NCBI GenBank assembly: GCA_025210395.1
Contig: JAOARV010000041.1
Location: forward strand, 1 to 45,750
From: Marinisporobacter sp.
GTDB taxonomy: Bacteria > Bacillota > Clostridia > Peptostreptococcales > Thermotaleaceae
Reading direction: 5' to 3'
Length of the DNA stretch: 45,750 bases
A model generated the notes under the pieces. The model was given only the letters and a program-made list of their open reading frames with translations. It did no database searches and had not been told where the DNA came from. Positions 25,590-35,250 of the stretch are shown here, one piece after another; within the stretch, counting starts at the first letter, position 1; each line of letters opens with the position of its first letter. The position numbers were made by a program, and so were the translations under genes.

Positions 25590-25594
25590 CTTCT

Positions 25595-26557
25595 TTATAT
25601 GGACAATTGCTTTGCTAATTCGTATAAACTTTTATTAATTTCTTTTTTTATTGAAAGGGCCTCTGATATTTCTGTATCACAAATTTCATTTCCTTTCATA
25701 CCAATAGCTCTTCCTTTTTTCCCTTTCATTAATAGCTCTACAGCATGTCCTCCCATTCGACTTGCTAAAATTCTATCAAATGCCGTTGGACTTCCTCCTC
25801 TTTGTATGTGCCCAAGGATGGTAAGTCTTACATCAATCCCCGCTTTTTTCTCAATTTCTTTTTTTATTTCATAGGAATTTCCCCCTACGCCCTCTGCTAG
25901 AATAATAATGCTATGTAATTTTCCTCTATTTCTTCCTTGAATTAGTCTTTTACACACTCCATCTATAGAGAATTTTTCTTCTGGAACAATAATACTCTCA
26001 GCACCTCCAGCAAGTCCTGCATAAAGGGCGATATCTCCACAATGTCTTCCCATTACTTCCACAATATTGGCTCTTCCATGGGAGGTAGAAGTATCTCGAA
26101 TATGACTAATTGCATTTAATACGGTATTGATAGCTGTATCAAAACCAATAGTATAATCTGTATAGGCTAAGTCATTATCAATAGTTCCAGGCAAACCAAC
26201 TGTAGGAATACCTGCTTGACTTAACTTTTCTGCTCCTCTTAAAGAACCATCTCCTCCAATAACAACAATTCCTTCTATACCAAAAATATTGATTACATTC
26301 AGTGCCTTCTCAAAGCCTTCTTTTGTTTTGAAGGCTTCACTTCGAGCAGTCCTAAGCATGGTTCCTCCCCTATGGATAATATCTGCCACAGAAGAAAGGT
26401 TCATATCTTCAATATCACCACTTATAAGTCCCTCATAGCCTCTTTTAACCCCCACTACCTTTAGTCCGTTATAAATTCCTGATCTTACTACTGCTCTTAT
26501 GGCTGCATTCATACCTGGAGAATCTCCTCCACTTGTTAAAACACCAATTTTTTTCAT
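25595..26557 (-). CDS. pfkA: ATP-dependent 6-phosphofructokinase
   Basis: Phosphorylates fructose-6-phosphate in glycolysis. 320 residues, the usual bacterial length. Seen are [20 protein letters not shown] (ATP loop), [35 protein letters not shown] with the catalytic Asp, [20 protein letters not shown], and [20 protein letters not shown]. In many clostridia pyruvate kinase follows pfkA; here a terminator and the thioesterase gene follow instead. Confidence 0.97.
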   Translation of the reverse strand: MKKIGVLTSGGDSPGMNAAIRAVVRSGIYNGLKVVGVKRGYEGLISGDIEDMNLSSVADIIHRGGTMLRTARSEAFKTKEGFEKALNVINIFGIEGIVVIGGDGSLRGAEKLSQAGIPTVGLPGTIDNDLAYTDYTIGFDTAINTVLNAISHIRDTSTSHGRANIVEVMGRHCGDIALYAGLAGGAESIIVPEEKFSIDGVCKRLIQGRNRGKLHSIIILAEGVGGNSYEIKKEIEKKAGIDVRLTILGHIQRGGSPTAFDRILASRMGGHAVELLMKGKKGRAIGMKGNEICDTEISEALSIKKEINKSLYELAKQLSI

Positions 26558-26616
26558 GCTCGCCCTCCTTCTATTAGTATTTATTCAATTTCATAAAATA
26601 TTCTCCCTATGTTTCA

Positions 26617-26650
26617 TAGGGGAAAGTCCCTATTTGGGTACTTTCCCCTA
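26617..26650. other. Strong hairpin between the DUF2007 gene and pfkA
   Basis: TAGGGGAAAGT (26617-26627) pairs perfectly with ACTTTCCCCTA (26640-26650), with an additional CCC/GGG inside. On the coding (minus) strand no T-run follows, so it is unlikely to be a simple terminator; it may be a transcript-stabilising or regulatory element in the pfkA leader. Confidence 0.5.
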
Positions 26651-26656
26651 ACGTTT

Positions 26657-26842
26657 TTATTGAAAATTTACTAAAACTTCATGGGCCTCTTCCACTTCTC
26701 CATTAGGCACTAAAACTTCAAATACACCTTCCTCATCCCTACCAATAGATCTTAACTTTACTAAAAATCCTTCATTCATTAAAAGAGATTGAATTCTATT
26801 TGCATCTACTTTGTTGTGTACCATATACACCACTGTCCACAT
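26657..26842 (-). CDS. DUF2007-type small signal-transducing-like protein
   Basis: 61 residues: VVYMVHNKVDANRIQSLLMN, EGFLVKLRS and VLVPNGEVEEAHEVLVNF. This ferredoxin-like fold of the DUF2007 / GlnB-like type is common next to dnaE-pfkA in clostridia, sometimes misnamed glutamate decarboxylase. No function is established. Confidence 0.75.
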   Translation of the reverse strand: MWTVVYMVHNKVDANRIQSLLMNEGFLVKLRSIGRDEEGVFEVLVPNGEVEEAHEVLVNFQ

Positions 26843-26989
26843 AATCGGTCCTCCCCCTGGAGTATATTCACTTTGATTTTATTTTATTCCAATTTTAATC
26901 AAATTGCAATATACCTTGTACTTTAACACTTATGTCTTCTATTATTTTTTTATATCTTTATTTCCAATAGATGAAAATCCACTATCTAA

Positions 26990-29900
26990 TTAACATATTT
27001 TTACACATTCTTTTCCTAATATCCTTATCAATTTTTCAGTTAAATCATCATGTAATGTTACCCATAGCTCCTTGTTTGCTTTTAATTTTTTATTTTTTTC
27101 TTCTAAATATAAATATACAGGTACATTTCCTTTATGGGTTCTTAAGATGGGCTTAATTTTTTCAAATAAAAGGGCTCGATCTTCACCTCTACTAATTTTT
27201 AAATATAATTTCTTCATTTCTTCATCATTTTTCTTTACTAAGGGTAATATTTTTTGTGCTATAATTTGGGGCTCTTCCTCTTCTTTCATACTTATTTTTC
27301 CTTCTATAATGACAACACTATCTTCATGCAAAAAATTGATATATTTATCAAAAACTTGCGGAAAAACGATGACTTCCACACTACCAAATAAATCTTCTAA
27401 CGTTACAAATGCCATCATATTGTTGTTTTTAGTAATCTTATTTTTTCTGTGAGCAATAAGCCCTCCTATTCGAATATAAGATCCATCCTTTATAGAAGAA
27501 TTTTCATGATTTTCATTAATTTCAACAAGTTCTCCTGCATTGATGGTTGAAGCTTTTTTTACTTCCTCCTCATATTCTGATAAAGGATGTCCACTAATAT
27601 AAAGTCCTACAACTTCCTTTTCCATCATCAAAAGGTTTTTCTGAGCAAATTCAGCTATATCAGGTAAATCATCTCTTTTCACATGATCTGGTATAACTGT
27701 ATCAAATGCTTGAAATAGTGAAACCTGACCTTCTAAATTTCTTTTTCTATCCTGTGCAATTCCATCTATCGTTCTTTCATAAATAGCTAAAAGCTGCGCC
27801 CGATTGGCACCTAAATGATCAAAAGCACCTGCTTTAATCAGGCTCTCAATAGCCCTTTTATTGATTTCTTTCATATCCACTTTATCACAAAAATCTGTAA
27901 AACTTGAGAATTTTCCTTTTTCTTCTCTTGCCTTTACAATAGCATCAATTACACCTGATCCAACATTTTTCACTGCCAAAAGACCAAATCGGATCTTTCC
28001 ATCCTGTACCATAAATTTATGATGACTTTCATTTACACTCGGGGGTAATATTTCTATATTTTTCTTCTTACAATCTTCTATATATTGAGCAACCTTTGCC
28101 GTATTTCCCATAATACTTGTAATGAGGGCTGCCATAAATTCTACAGGATAATAGGCTTTAAGATATGCTGTTTCATAACCTAACACCGCATAGGCGGCTG
28201 CATGGGATTTGTTGAAAGCATATTTTGCAAATTCTATCATTTCATCATATATTTGGTTAGCAATTTCTTTTGGTACACCATTTCTTATACATCCTGCAAT
28301 TTCAATATTTCCTTTTTCATCTGTTTTTCCATGGATAAAATATTGTCTTTCTTGCTCCATCACTGCCATTTTCTTTTTCCCCATGGCACGACGAACTAAA
28401 TCACTTCGTCCATAGGAATACCCGCCAAGCTCCCTTACTACCTGCATTACCTGTTCTTGATATATGAGACATCCATAAGTTACATTGAGGATTTTTTCAA
28501 GCTTTGGATGTAAATACTCTATTTTTTCTGGATTCTTTTTGTAGGCTATATATTTAGGGATGGAATCCATAGGTCCTGGTCTGTAAAGGGAAATCCCCGC
28601 TACAATATCCTCAAAGCAATCGGGCTTTAATTCCTTCATAAATTGCCTCATGCCTGCACTCTCTAACTGAAATACCCCTAGAGTATCCCCTTTACTAATC
28701 ATTTCGTAAGCCAATGGGTCATCATAATTGCTATTTGAAAAATTGATTTTTGCCCCATGATTTTTTTCGATACTCTCTAGGGCATCCCGAATGACCGTTA
28801 GATTCCTAAGACCTAAAAAGTCCATTTTTAAAAGACCTAACTCTTCTAAGGTTGTCATAGTAAATTGGGTTGTGATGCCCTCATTGTGCATGTAAAGAGG
28901 AACATATTCATCAATAGCCTCTTTAGAAATCACAACTCCCGCCGCATGGGTTGATGCATGCCTTGGCATTCCTTCCACAGCTCGTGCAGCATCAATTAAA
29001 TATTTTGCCCGATTGTCTCTTTCATATATTTCTTTAAATCCTTTATCTATTTCTAATGCTTTATCAATAGAAATCCCTAGCTGCATCGGAATCTTTTTAG
29101 CAATAGTATCTACTTCTGCATAGGACATATTGAGTGCTCTTCCCACATCTCTTATGGCTGCCCTTGCTGCCATTGTTCCAAAGGTGATAATTTGTGCTAC
29201 CTTTTCTTTTCCATATTTTCTCACTACATAATCAATGACTTCTTGTCTTCTTTCAAAGCAAAAATCGATATCTATATCTGGCATGGTTACACGTTCTGGA
29301 TTTAGGAAACGTTCAAAAATGAGATGATACTTAATAGGGTCAATCTCTGTAATCCCTAAGGTATAAGAAACTAAACTTCCTGCAGCTGAACCTCTTCCTG
29401 GTCCTACCATGATATTTTCTTCCTTTGCATATCGTATAAAATCCCATACGATTAGAAAGTACTCCACATATCCCATATTTTCTATGGTTGATAATTCATA
29501 TTCTAATCTTTCTAAAAGCTCCTCTGTAATTTCCTTGTAGCGTATTTTCAATCCTTCATTACATAATTTTCTTAAATACTGCTTTGCAGTATAATCATCA
29601 GGAACATCATATTTAGGTAAATACATCTGATTAAAATCAAAGGTTACCTGGCACATATCAGCAATTTTTACACTGTTTTCTAGTGCTTCCTTTGCATAGG
29701 GAAAGAGCTTTTCCATCTCTTCTGGAGATTTTATATAAAATTCCTTTGTTGGAAATTTAAGTCTATCTTCATCCTCTACATTTTTCCCGGTTTGAATGCA
29801 AAGAAGTATATCATGAATATCTGAATCAGACTTTTTTAAATAGTGAATATCATTCGTTGCAACTAATGGGATATCTGTTTCTTGGCTAAGCCTAATGAGC

Positions 29901-30466
29901 TGATTGTTGACCATTTTCTGCTCTTCGATCCCATGGTCTTGAAGCTCTAAATAAAAATGATTTTTCCCAAATATATTTTGAAGGCTCAAGGCTTCTTTTT
30001 TAGCTCCTTCGTAATCCTTATTTAAAAGTCTTTGTTGAACCTCCCCAGCAAGACATGCACTAAGAGCAATGATTCCTTCACTATATTTTTTAAGAACCGT
30101 TTCATCTATTCTAGGTTTATAGTAAAAACCATCTACATACCCTAAGGATACGATTTTCATAAGGTTTTTATACCCCTCATTATTTTTTGCAAGAAGAACT
30201 AGATGACCCTGCCTTTTGTCTTTTATGGGGTCCTTATCTAGAAGACTTCTAGTAGCTGTGTAAACTTCACACCCTATAATAGGTTTAATTCCTTCCTTTT
30301 TGGCTTCTTTATAAAAATCAATCACACCAAACATAGAACCATGATCTGTTATGGCAACCGCTTTCATCCCTAAATCCTTTACAGTCTTTATAAGGGGTTT
30401 GATTCTAGCTGCACCATCTAGTAAGCTGTACTCTGTATGCACATGCAAATGGACAAAATCTCCCAT
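26990..30466 (-). CDS. dnaE: DNA polymerase III alpha subunit DnaE
   Basis: Replicative polymerase subunit of 1158 residues. Order: N-terminal PHP domain (FVHLHVHTEYSLLDGAARI, AITDHGSMFGV), polymerase palm with VGPGRGSAAGSLVSYTLGI and MPDIDIDFCFERRQEVIDYV (two catalytic Asp), HHH/tandem helix region, the GPMDSIPKYIAYKKNP-type segment preceding the fingers, and a C-terminal OB domain (IRIGGLIAHRKNKITKNNN). Excellent AAGGAGGT site. Follows the ytoI-like gene by 13 bases. Confidence 0.97.
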   Translation of the reverse strand: MGDFVHLHVHTEYSLLDGAARIKPLIKTVKDLGMKAVAITDHGSMFGVIDFYKEAKKEGIKPIIGCEVYTATRSLLDKDPIKDKRQGHLVLLAKNNEGYKNLMKIVSLGYVDGFYYKPRIDETVLKKYSEGIIALSACLAGEVQQRLLNKDYEGAKKEALSLQNIFGKNHFYLELQDHGIEEQKMVNNQLIRLSQETDIPLVATNDIHYLKKSDSDIHDILLCIQTGKNVEDEDRLKFPTKEFYIKSPEEMEKLFPYAKEALENSVKIADMCQVTFDFNQMYLPKYDVPDDYTAKQYLRKLCNEGLKIRYKEITEELLERLEYELSTIENMGYVEYFLIVWDFIRYAKEENIMVGPGRGSAAGSLVSYTLGITEIDPIKYHLIFERFLNPERVTMPDIDIDFCFERRQEVIDYVVRKYGKEKVAQIITFGTMAARAAIRDVGRALNMSYAEVDTIAKKIPMQLGISIDKALEIDKGFKEIYERDNRAKYLIDAARAVEGMPRHASTHAAGVVISKEAIDEYVPLYMHNEGITTQFTMTTLEELGLLKMDFLGLRNLTVIRDALESIEKNHGAKINFSNSNYDDPLAYEMISKGDTLGVFQLESAGMRQFMKELKPDCFEDIVAGISLYRPGPMDSIPKYIAYKKNPEKIEYLHPKLEKILNVTYGCLIYQEQVMQVVRELGGYSYGRSDLVRRAMGKKKMAVMEQERQYFIHGKTDEKGNIEIAGCIRNGVPKEIANQIYDEMIEFAKYAFNKSHAAAYAVLGYETAYLKAYYPVEFMAALITSIMGNTAKVAQYIEDCKKKNIEILPPSVNESHHKFMVQDGKIRFGLLAVKNVGSGVIDAIVKAREEKGKFSSFTDFCDKVDMKEINKRAIESLIKAGAFDHLGANRAQLLAIYERTIDGIAQDRKRNLEGQVSLFQAFDTVIPDHVKRDDLPDIAEFAQKNLLMMEKEVVGLYISGHPLSEYEEEVKKASTINAGELVEINENHENSSIKDGSYIRIGGLIAHRKNKITKNNNMMAFVTLEDLFGSVEVIVFPQVFDKYINFLHEDSVVIIEGKISMKEEEEPQIIAQKILPLVKKNDEEMKKLYLKISRGEDRALLFEKIKPILRTHKGNVPVYLYLEEKNKKLKANKELWVTLHDDLTEKLIRILGKECVKIC

Positions 30467-30479
30467 AATTACCTCCTTC

Positions 30480-31778
30480 CTATCTTCTTAACTGTTTTGC
30501 TGACATCATGGCTTTAGATACAATCTCATCATTATGATAAGCTGTAATGTCTACTTTATAAAACTTTCTACTCACATTGATAATATCTGCATAAATTTCA
30601 AATTTACTTTCAAGCTGCAATGGCTTTATATAATAAATCATAAAGCTATCAATAACACTATCTAAATTTTTTTGCATCTTAATGGCTGTACACCCAGCAG
30701 TAGACATGAGTAGTACTAAAACACCAGCACTGGCAATTCCTCGGTCATTTAGCATCATAGGAGTAATTTCTCCTGAGAATTTTATTCCCCTTTCTGTCTC
30801 TTCCACATTACACTGGTTCGTAATCATATCTTCAAAAGGCTCTGCCATATGAGGCTGATTCTTCATCTGCTTCAGTCCCTTGATTACATCTTTACGAGTA
30901 ATGACTCCTACAAGCTTCTTTCCATCTACAACTGGTACTATTTTTAATCCTTCCCAAATCATCACATGAGAAATATAAGCTACAGATGTATTGACAGATA
31001 CAGTAATAGGGTTTTTGGTCATCACCTTTACAATAGATTCCGTACTATCTGCTCCTGCAATATCTCTTGGAGATACAATTCCTATTACCTGTAAATTACT
31101 ATCTACAACAGGATATCTACTATGCCCTGTCCTTTTCACTAGTTTTTTCATATCACAGACTAGATCTCCCTCTTTTAAATAATAAATAGTATGGGGCATA
31201 ATATCTTCTGTAATCAATATTTCTTTTCTAATCAATCTTTCATGTAAAGCCCGATCAATCATTGTTGTAATAGTAAATGTATCATAGCTAGTAGAAAGGA
31301 TCGGTAGCTTTTTCTCATTAGCTATTTTCTTGATTTCATCCTTACAAGAAAGACTTCCTGTAATAAGGATTGCACATTCTTTTTCTAGTGCAAGCTTATG
31401 GACATCATCTCTGTTTCCTACTATTAGCAAGTCCCCTTCACTAATATATTTTTCAATCTCATCAATAGACATGGCTCCAATTACAAATTTATTGACAATT
31501 TTGTAAATCCCTTCATGTCCTCCTATGATTTGTCCTTCTACAATATTTAATACTTCCGCAAAGGTTACTTTATCTATTTGCTTTTTTTCAATCTTTTCAA
31601 CTCGTATGGTTCCAACTCTAGGAATCGTGCTAACAAGTTCCTTTCTTTCTGCATCCTTAATAGCCTTATAAGCCGTTCCTTCACTTACTTCTAGGTCCTG
31701 TGCAATTCCTCTTACAGATATTTTACTTCCCACAGGCAAATCTTTTATATATTTGATAATCTGTTCATTTTTTGTCAT
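30480..31778 (-). CDS. DRTGG-CBS-hotdog regulator, YtoI-like
   Basis: 432 residues in four parts: an N-terminal winged helix (~5-60; GSKISVRGIAQDLEVSEGTA), a DRTGG domain (~75-180), a pair of CBS domains (~190-305; ILITEDIMPHTIYYLKEGDL, RYPVVDSNLQVIGIVSPRDI, VPVVDGKKLVGVITRKDVI) and a hotdog thioesterase-like domain (~315-430; LNDRGIASAGVLVLLMSTAG). B. subtilis YtoI has this architecture. CBS pairs bind adenine nucleotides, so it may sense nucleotide state. It lies just upstream of dnaE and is likely co-transcribed. Confidence 0.85.
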   Translation of the reverse strand: MTKNEQIIKYIKDLPVGSKISVRGIAQDLEVSEGTAYKAIKDAERKELVSTIPRVGTIRVEKIEKKQIDKVTFAEVLNIVEGQIIGGHEGIYKIVNKFVIGAMSIDEIEKYISEGDLLIVGNRDDVHKLALEKECAILITGSLSCKDEIKKIANEKKLPILSTSYDTFTITTMIDRALHERLIRKEILITEDIMPHTIYYLKEGDLVCDMKKLVKRTGHSRYPVVDSNLQVIGIVSPRDIAGADSTESIVKVMTKNPITVSVNTSVAYISHVMIWEGLKIVPVVDGKKLVGVITRKDVIKGLKQMKNQPHMAEPFEDMITNQCNVEETERGIKFSGEITPMMLNDRGIASAGVLVLLMSTAGCTAIKMQKNLDSVIDSFMIYYIKPLQLESKFEIYADIINVSRKFYKVDITAYHNDEIVSKAMMSAKQLRR

Positions 31779-31823
31779 GTTTATATACCACCTCCTAAAG
31801 ATCTGGGGTTAATATCATCAAAA

Positions 31824-31850
31824 AAGGTATGAACCATTGGTTCATACCTT
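31824..31850 (-). terminator. Terminator of the HD-GYP gene
   Basis: AAGGTATGAACC (31824-31835) and GGTTCATACCTT (31839-31850) pair perfectly; on the minus strand six T follow. Confidence 0.88.
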
Positions 31851-31875
31851 ATTATATCAAAATTATATAAAAAAA

Positions 31876-32946
31876 CTATTCAAGATTCTCTAACACCTCT
31901 GAGATTTTAATAGCTGGCAAATGGGCAAGATTGATCTCTGCCTCATTCAAATAGGTATCTCCCTTTTTATTCCAAAAGCATCTAATTATTGGCCTATTTG
32001 GATAATTTTTATCTACAGCTACAACAATTCCTTGAATCCCTGTATTTAATCTCACAATAGTTCCAATAGGATAAGGGGCCACATGTTGAATAAATTTATT
32101 TACAATATTCCCATCAAACTGAATATTTCCCATAGCTATTAGATATTCTATGGCTTCATGAGGCATAGCTTTTTTCTTGTAAACTCGATCCGACGTCAAT
32201 GCATCATATACATCTGCTATGGCAACGATTCTAGAAAATTCGTATATTTCTTCTCCTTTTTTCCCTAAAGGATATCCTCCTCCGTCATATCTTTCATGAT
32301 GGGTTAGAACCACCATAGCACTAAGACTACTAATACTCGAATGTTTTTTTACAATCTCATATCCTAATCGAGGATGCTCTTGAATCATTTTATATTCCGT
32401 ATCTGTTAATTTACCAGGTTTATTTAATATATCTATAGGAATTGCAATTTTTCCTATATCATGTAGAACAGCTCCAACTCCAAGTTTTTCCAATCTTTCT
32501 CTATTGTATCCCATAGCAATCCCTATTACAAGAGATAATACACAAACATTTACCGAGTGAGCAAAGGTATAATCATCTACCGCTTTAATATCCGAAAGAT
32601 TTAGCATAATATCTTTATTCCCTAAGAGATCATCTAAAATATGACCAACTGCATTAAATATTTCCTGTGTCTCTATGACCCTTCCCTTATAAACATTGTT
32701 CATGGTCTCTCTAATAATATTTTTTGCTTCAAATCTATTTTGTTCGCATATAATATCTTCAATGACAATATCAGCTGTTTCTTTCGTATCTATGTACAAA
32801 CTACTAATACCAATTTTTTTCAGTTTTTCAATATAGGTTTGTTTTAAATTCACACCCGTACTCAATAATACTTGTCCATCATTTCCGTAAATCGTTTTTG
32901 CTAAAGTCATTCCTGGCTTTAAAAAGTTAACATTTATTCTAAACAT
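31876..32946 (-). CDS. HD-GYP domain phosphodiesterase
   Basis: 356 residues. The N-terminal ~100 contain a DUF3391-like segment (NFLKPGMTLAKTIYGNDGQV). The HD-GYP domain (~130-300) has AHSVNVCVLSLVIG, VGAVLHDIGKIAIPIDILNK, VLTHHERYDGGGYPLGKKGE and RIVAIADVYDALTSDRVYK, giving the full metal set and the HHExxDGxGYP loop of cyclic-di-GMP phosphodiesterases. The ATG at 32946 (MFRINVNFLKPG) follows GGGAGGAA and is preferred over the upstream alternative. It interrupts the otherwise conserved core order between HPr and ytoI. Confidence 0.92.
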   Translation of the reverse strand: MFRINVNFLKPGMTLAKTIYGNDGQVLLSTGVNLKQTYIEKLKKIGISSLYIDTKETADIVIEDIICEQNRFEAKNIIRETMNNVYKGRVIETQEIFNAVGHILDDLLGNKDIMLNLSDIKAVDDYTFAHSVNVCVLSLVIGIAMGYNRERLEKLGVGAVLHDIGKIAIPIDILNKPGKLTDTEYKMIQEHPRLGYEIVKKHSSISSLSAMVVLTHHERYDGGGYPLGKKGEEIYEFSRIVAIADVYDALTSDRVYKKKAMPHEAIEYLIAMGNIQFDGNIVNKFIQHVAPYPIGTIVRLNTGIQGIVVAVDKNYPNRPIIRCFWNKKGDTYLNEAEINLAHLPAIKISEVLENLE

Positions 32947-33177
32947 AAATTCCTCCCAAACTGAGATGGTAAAAATCATTCATCTTAATTTATTCGATAA
33001 GATTGTACAAATTCCTTTAAATTCCTTTAAATTATTTAAAGTATTCTAAAATAATGTCTATATTCCTATTTTCCACTTTATATTTACACTACATAATCTT
33101 ACATCCTTTCTTTATTTATAAAAAAATTCGCATTATGCTTCCGCACATGCTCATTTCGAAAGTAGTCAAACATTTGA

Positions 33178-33237
33178 TTTCTCAATCATAAGTTATCCAC
33201 AGATTATAAGTTTTATAATTTCCTAGCGAATAAAAAA
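33178..33237 (+). repeat. Dispersed intergenic repeat, copy 2, with DnaA-box nonamer
   Basis: Matches 24212-24271 over 60 bases with about three differences and carries the same TTATCCACA nonamer (33193-33201). It sits next to the HPr-gene terminator, as copy 1 sits next to the GerMN terminator. The rest of the 32947-33262 gap holds a tandem AAATTCCTTT duplication near 33009-33030 and a 24-codon frame of doubtful value. Confidence 0.8.
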
Positions 33238-33261
33238 AACTATTCCTAATGGAATAGTTTT
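33236..33261. terminator. Terminator of the HPr-like gene
   Basis: AAAACTATTCC (33236-33246) and GGAATAGTTTT (33251-33261) form an 11-bp stem with loop TAAT. It has T-runs on both strands and lies directly after the minus-strand stop. Confidence 0.85.
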
Positions 33262-33262
33262 T

Positions 33263-33529
33263 TTATAAGTCTTTTTGTGAGTCCTCAAAAAAATCTACGA
33301 TCTCTTTTACAGCCTGTGCTTCATCAGGTCCATCTACAGTTACTAAAATCTTTTCACCCTTTAATAAACCTAATGCCATAATGCACATAATACTTTTTCC
33401 ACTCACATTTTTTGTATCTTTTTCTACAAAAATATCAGAACTAAACTTATTTGCTAACTGTACAAATAAGGCTGCTTTTCTCGCACGTAATCCTTCTTCA
33501 TTCATTACCGTAATTTCCCTATTAATCAT
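33263..33529 (-). CDS. crh: HPr/Crh-like phosphocarrier without the catalytic histidine
   Basis: 88 residues of the HPr fold. The HPr active-site motif normally GLHARPA reads GLRARKA here (residues ~14-20), so the His that receives phosphate from enzyme I is Arg. The regulatory serine region is kept as GKSIMCIMALG (Ser ~46). This is the Crh pattern, though Bacillus Crh has Gln at that place. The position right after whiA also matches crh in B. subtilis. Expected role: regulation through Ser-phosphorylation and CcpA, not sugar transport. The gene overlaps whiA by 8 bases. Confidence 0.8.
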   Translation of the reverse strand: MINREITVMNEEGLRARKAALFVQLANKFSSDIFVEKDTKNVSGKSIMCIMALGLLKGEKILVTVDGPDEAQAVKEIVDFFEDSQKDL

Positions 33530-34490
33530 TTACATTCTCCCCCTCATTCTGCTTTAATTTTTCTGCAATTTTCTCTATTTTTCTCAGTCTATGATTTACC
33601 CCTGATTTTCCAACAGGTGGATTTAGCATTTGTCCTAGCTCTTTTAAACTAGCTTCCTTATAATCAAGTCTTAACTCTGCTATTTCCCGAAGATTATTAG
33701 GAAGTATTTTAAAGCCTGCGTTCTTTTGTATATATTCTATGTTTTCAATCTGCCGAATAGAAGCATTCACGATTTTACTTAAATTAGCTGTTTCACAATT
33801 TACAATCCTATTTACATTGTTTCTTACTTGTTTCACTATCCTTATATTCTCAAGCTTTAATAAAGCTAAATGGGCTCCTATAATATTCAGTAGATCAACA
33901 ATACGATCTCCTTCTTTTAAATATACCACATAACTATTTTTCCTTTGAACAATCTTGGCTCCAAGTTCAAAATGATTGATTAAATCTTTTAATCCTTCAC
34001 TATGTTGTTGACTACTTGTAACAAATTCTAAATGATAGGTTTTTTCTGGATCACTCACAGAGCCTGCTCCTAAAAAAGCCCCTCGTAAATAAGCTCGTTT
34101 GCAACACTTATCCTCTATTAATTTCTTAGGTACATTATAATCTATTATAAATTGTTGATGATCCATCTTTAAAATTCCTGTCTTTTCCAGGATATCGTTT
34201 GCCCCTGCCTCACTGCTGATAATAATCACATAGTGATTATTCTTTTTTAACAATTTATTTTTTCTTACTCGTAGTTCTGTATGAATGCCAAAACATTTTT
34301 TAATCAATGTGAAAATTTTCCTTGCAATAGCCGCATTCTCTGTAACAATTTTCACACTTAGTTTTTTATACCCCATTAATTGTATTGTCCCGCTCATTCG
34401 AATCAACGCTGATAATTCAGCTAATTGACAGCACCTTTCTTCTGGAACGATTCTAGCCAATTCATTCTTTGTTTTCATAGAAAAGGACAT
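33522..34490 (-). CDS. whiA: WhiA family sporulation/division regulator
   Basis: 322 residues: a degenerate LAGLIDADG homing-endonuclease-like N-terminal part (LAELSALIRMSGTIQL, CCKRAYLRGAFLGAGSVSDP) and a C-terminal helix-turn-helix (LREIAELRLDYKEASLKEL, LGQMLNPPVGKSGVNHRLRK). Affects cell division or chromosome segregation in Firmicutes and sporulation in Streptomyces. Followed immediately by the HPr-like gene. Confidence 0.95.
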   Translation of the reverse strand: MSFSMKTKNELARIVPEERCCQLAELSALIRMSGTIQLMGYKKLSVKIVTENAAIARKIFTLIKKCFGIHTELRVRKNKLLKKNNHYVIIISSEAGANDILEKTGILKMDHQQFIIDYNVPKKLIEDKCCKRAYLRGAFLGAGSVSDPEKTYHLEFVTSSQQHSEGLKDLINHFELGAKIVQRKNSYVVYLKEGDRIVDLLNIIGAHLALLKLENIRIVKQVRNNVNRIVNCETANLSKIVNASIRQIENIEYIQKNAGFKILPNNLREIAELRLDYKEASLKELGQMLNPPVGKSGVNHRLRKIEKIAEKLKQNEGENVND

Positions 34491-34707
34491 ATTATCACCT
34501 ACTTCCAGAACCTGAACATTTCTAACAAAACTATCTTTATAGTATCATGATATTTATAGTACATTTCCACCATTATAACATAGATTCCTCAATTTTTTGT
34601 TAATTTTAACAGAATCTAAATAATAAAAATTTTTGATAATCTTAGTTTTTGCATTTTAAACTTTTTTTATGAGTTTTAAATATTTGAAACCATCTATAAC
34701 AAACAGT

Positions 34708-34740
34708 AAAAGACCCCCTTAACTGTTGAGGTCTTTTTTT
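34708..34740 (-). terminator. Terminator of the Nudix gene
   Basis: AAAAGACC (34708-34715) and GGTCTTTT (34730-34737) pair with further pairing inside; the stem contains the Nudix stop codon. On the minus strand a GTCTTTT tract follows; T-richness is stronger on the plus strand. Confidence 0.6.
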
Positions 34741-35141
34741 ATTTCGTCGATTGCTTTTTGTATGATTTCTCTCTCATCTTCATATTTCGCTATCTCAGTA
34801 GCCCTATCCATATGCACAAATCGTGCATCTACAAACCCTTCCTCTTTTAATGGGATACACTCCATATTTCTTGCTTTCATTAAATACCAATGGACGGTTT
34901 TATGAACAACCTCATGCTCTTGCCAACAGTTTTTAAAAGAATAATTAATTTTTCCAATATATTTTACAATCTCACCCTTCACTTTTCCTTCTTCATAGAC
35001 TTCTCGAATTGCAGCAACATTGATCTTTTCATTTTTTTTTACTTTTCCTTTTGGTAATACCCAATCTCCATTGTATTTACGTAAAAGTAGTATAGCATTT
35101 CCAAAAACAACCACACCACCAGCACTAATCTCTTTCCTCAT
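34719..35141 (-). CDS. Nudix hydrolase
   Basis: 140 residues. The Nudix box is recognisable as GKVKKNEKINVAAIREVYEE followed by GKV; the canonical Gly after EEx is Lys here, so the loop is slightly atypical. ISAGGVVVFGNAILLLRKYN at the start and the WVLPKGK strand fit MutT/diadenosine-type enzymes. Start at ATG 35141 after GGGGTGG rather than the GTG at 35150. It sits as an insertion between yvcK and whiA, which are usually adjacent. Substrate unknown. Confidence 0.85.
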   Translation of the reverse strand: MRKEISAGGVVVFGNAILLLRKYNGDWVLPKGKVKKNEKINVAAIREVYEEGKVKGEIVKYIGKINYSFKNCWQEHEVVHKTVHWYLMKARNMECIPLKEEGFVDARFVHMDRATEIAKYEDEREIIQKAIDEIKKDLNS

Positions 35142-35250
35142 AACTTCCACCCCTAACTACAATGAGAAAATCTTTAGATGTGATCATAACCAGCTTTTAA
35201 TTATTATACCATAAGTTGCTAACTTCTTTCATCTATACTTTTTAAATTGT

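Noticed and set aside
33009..33030. AAATTCCTTT tandem pair as a possible repeat array
   Set aside because: Only two AT-rich units; no spacer structure or further copies, so not a CRISPR or functional array.
33099..33173. 24-codon minus-strand frame starting MFDYFRNEHVRKH near repeat copy 2
   Set aside because: No ribosome site, very short, and no family recognised; may be an old relic but cannot be supported.
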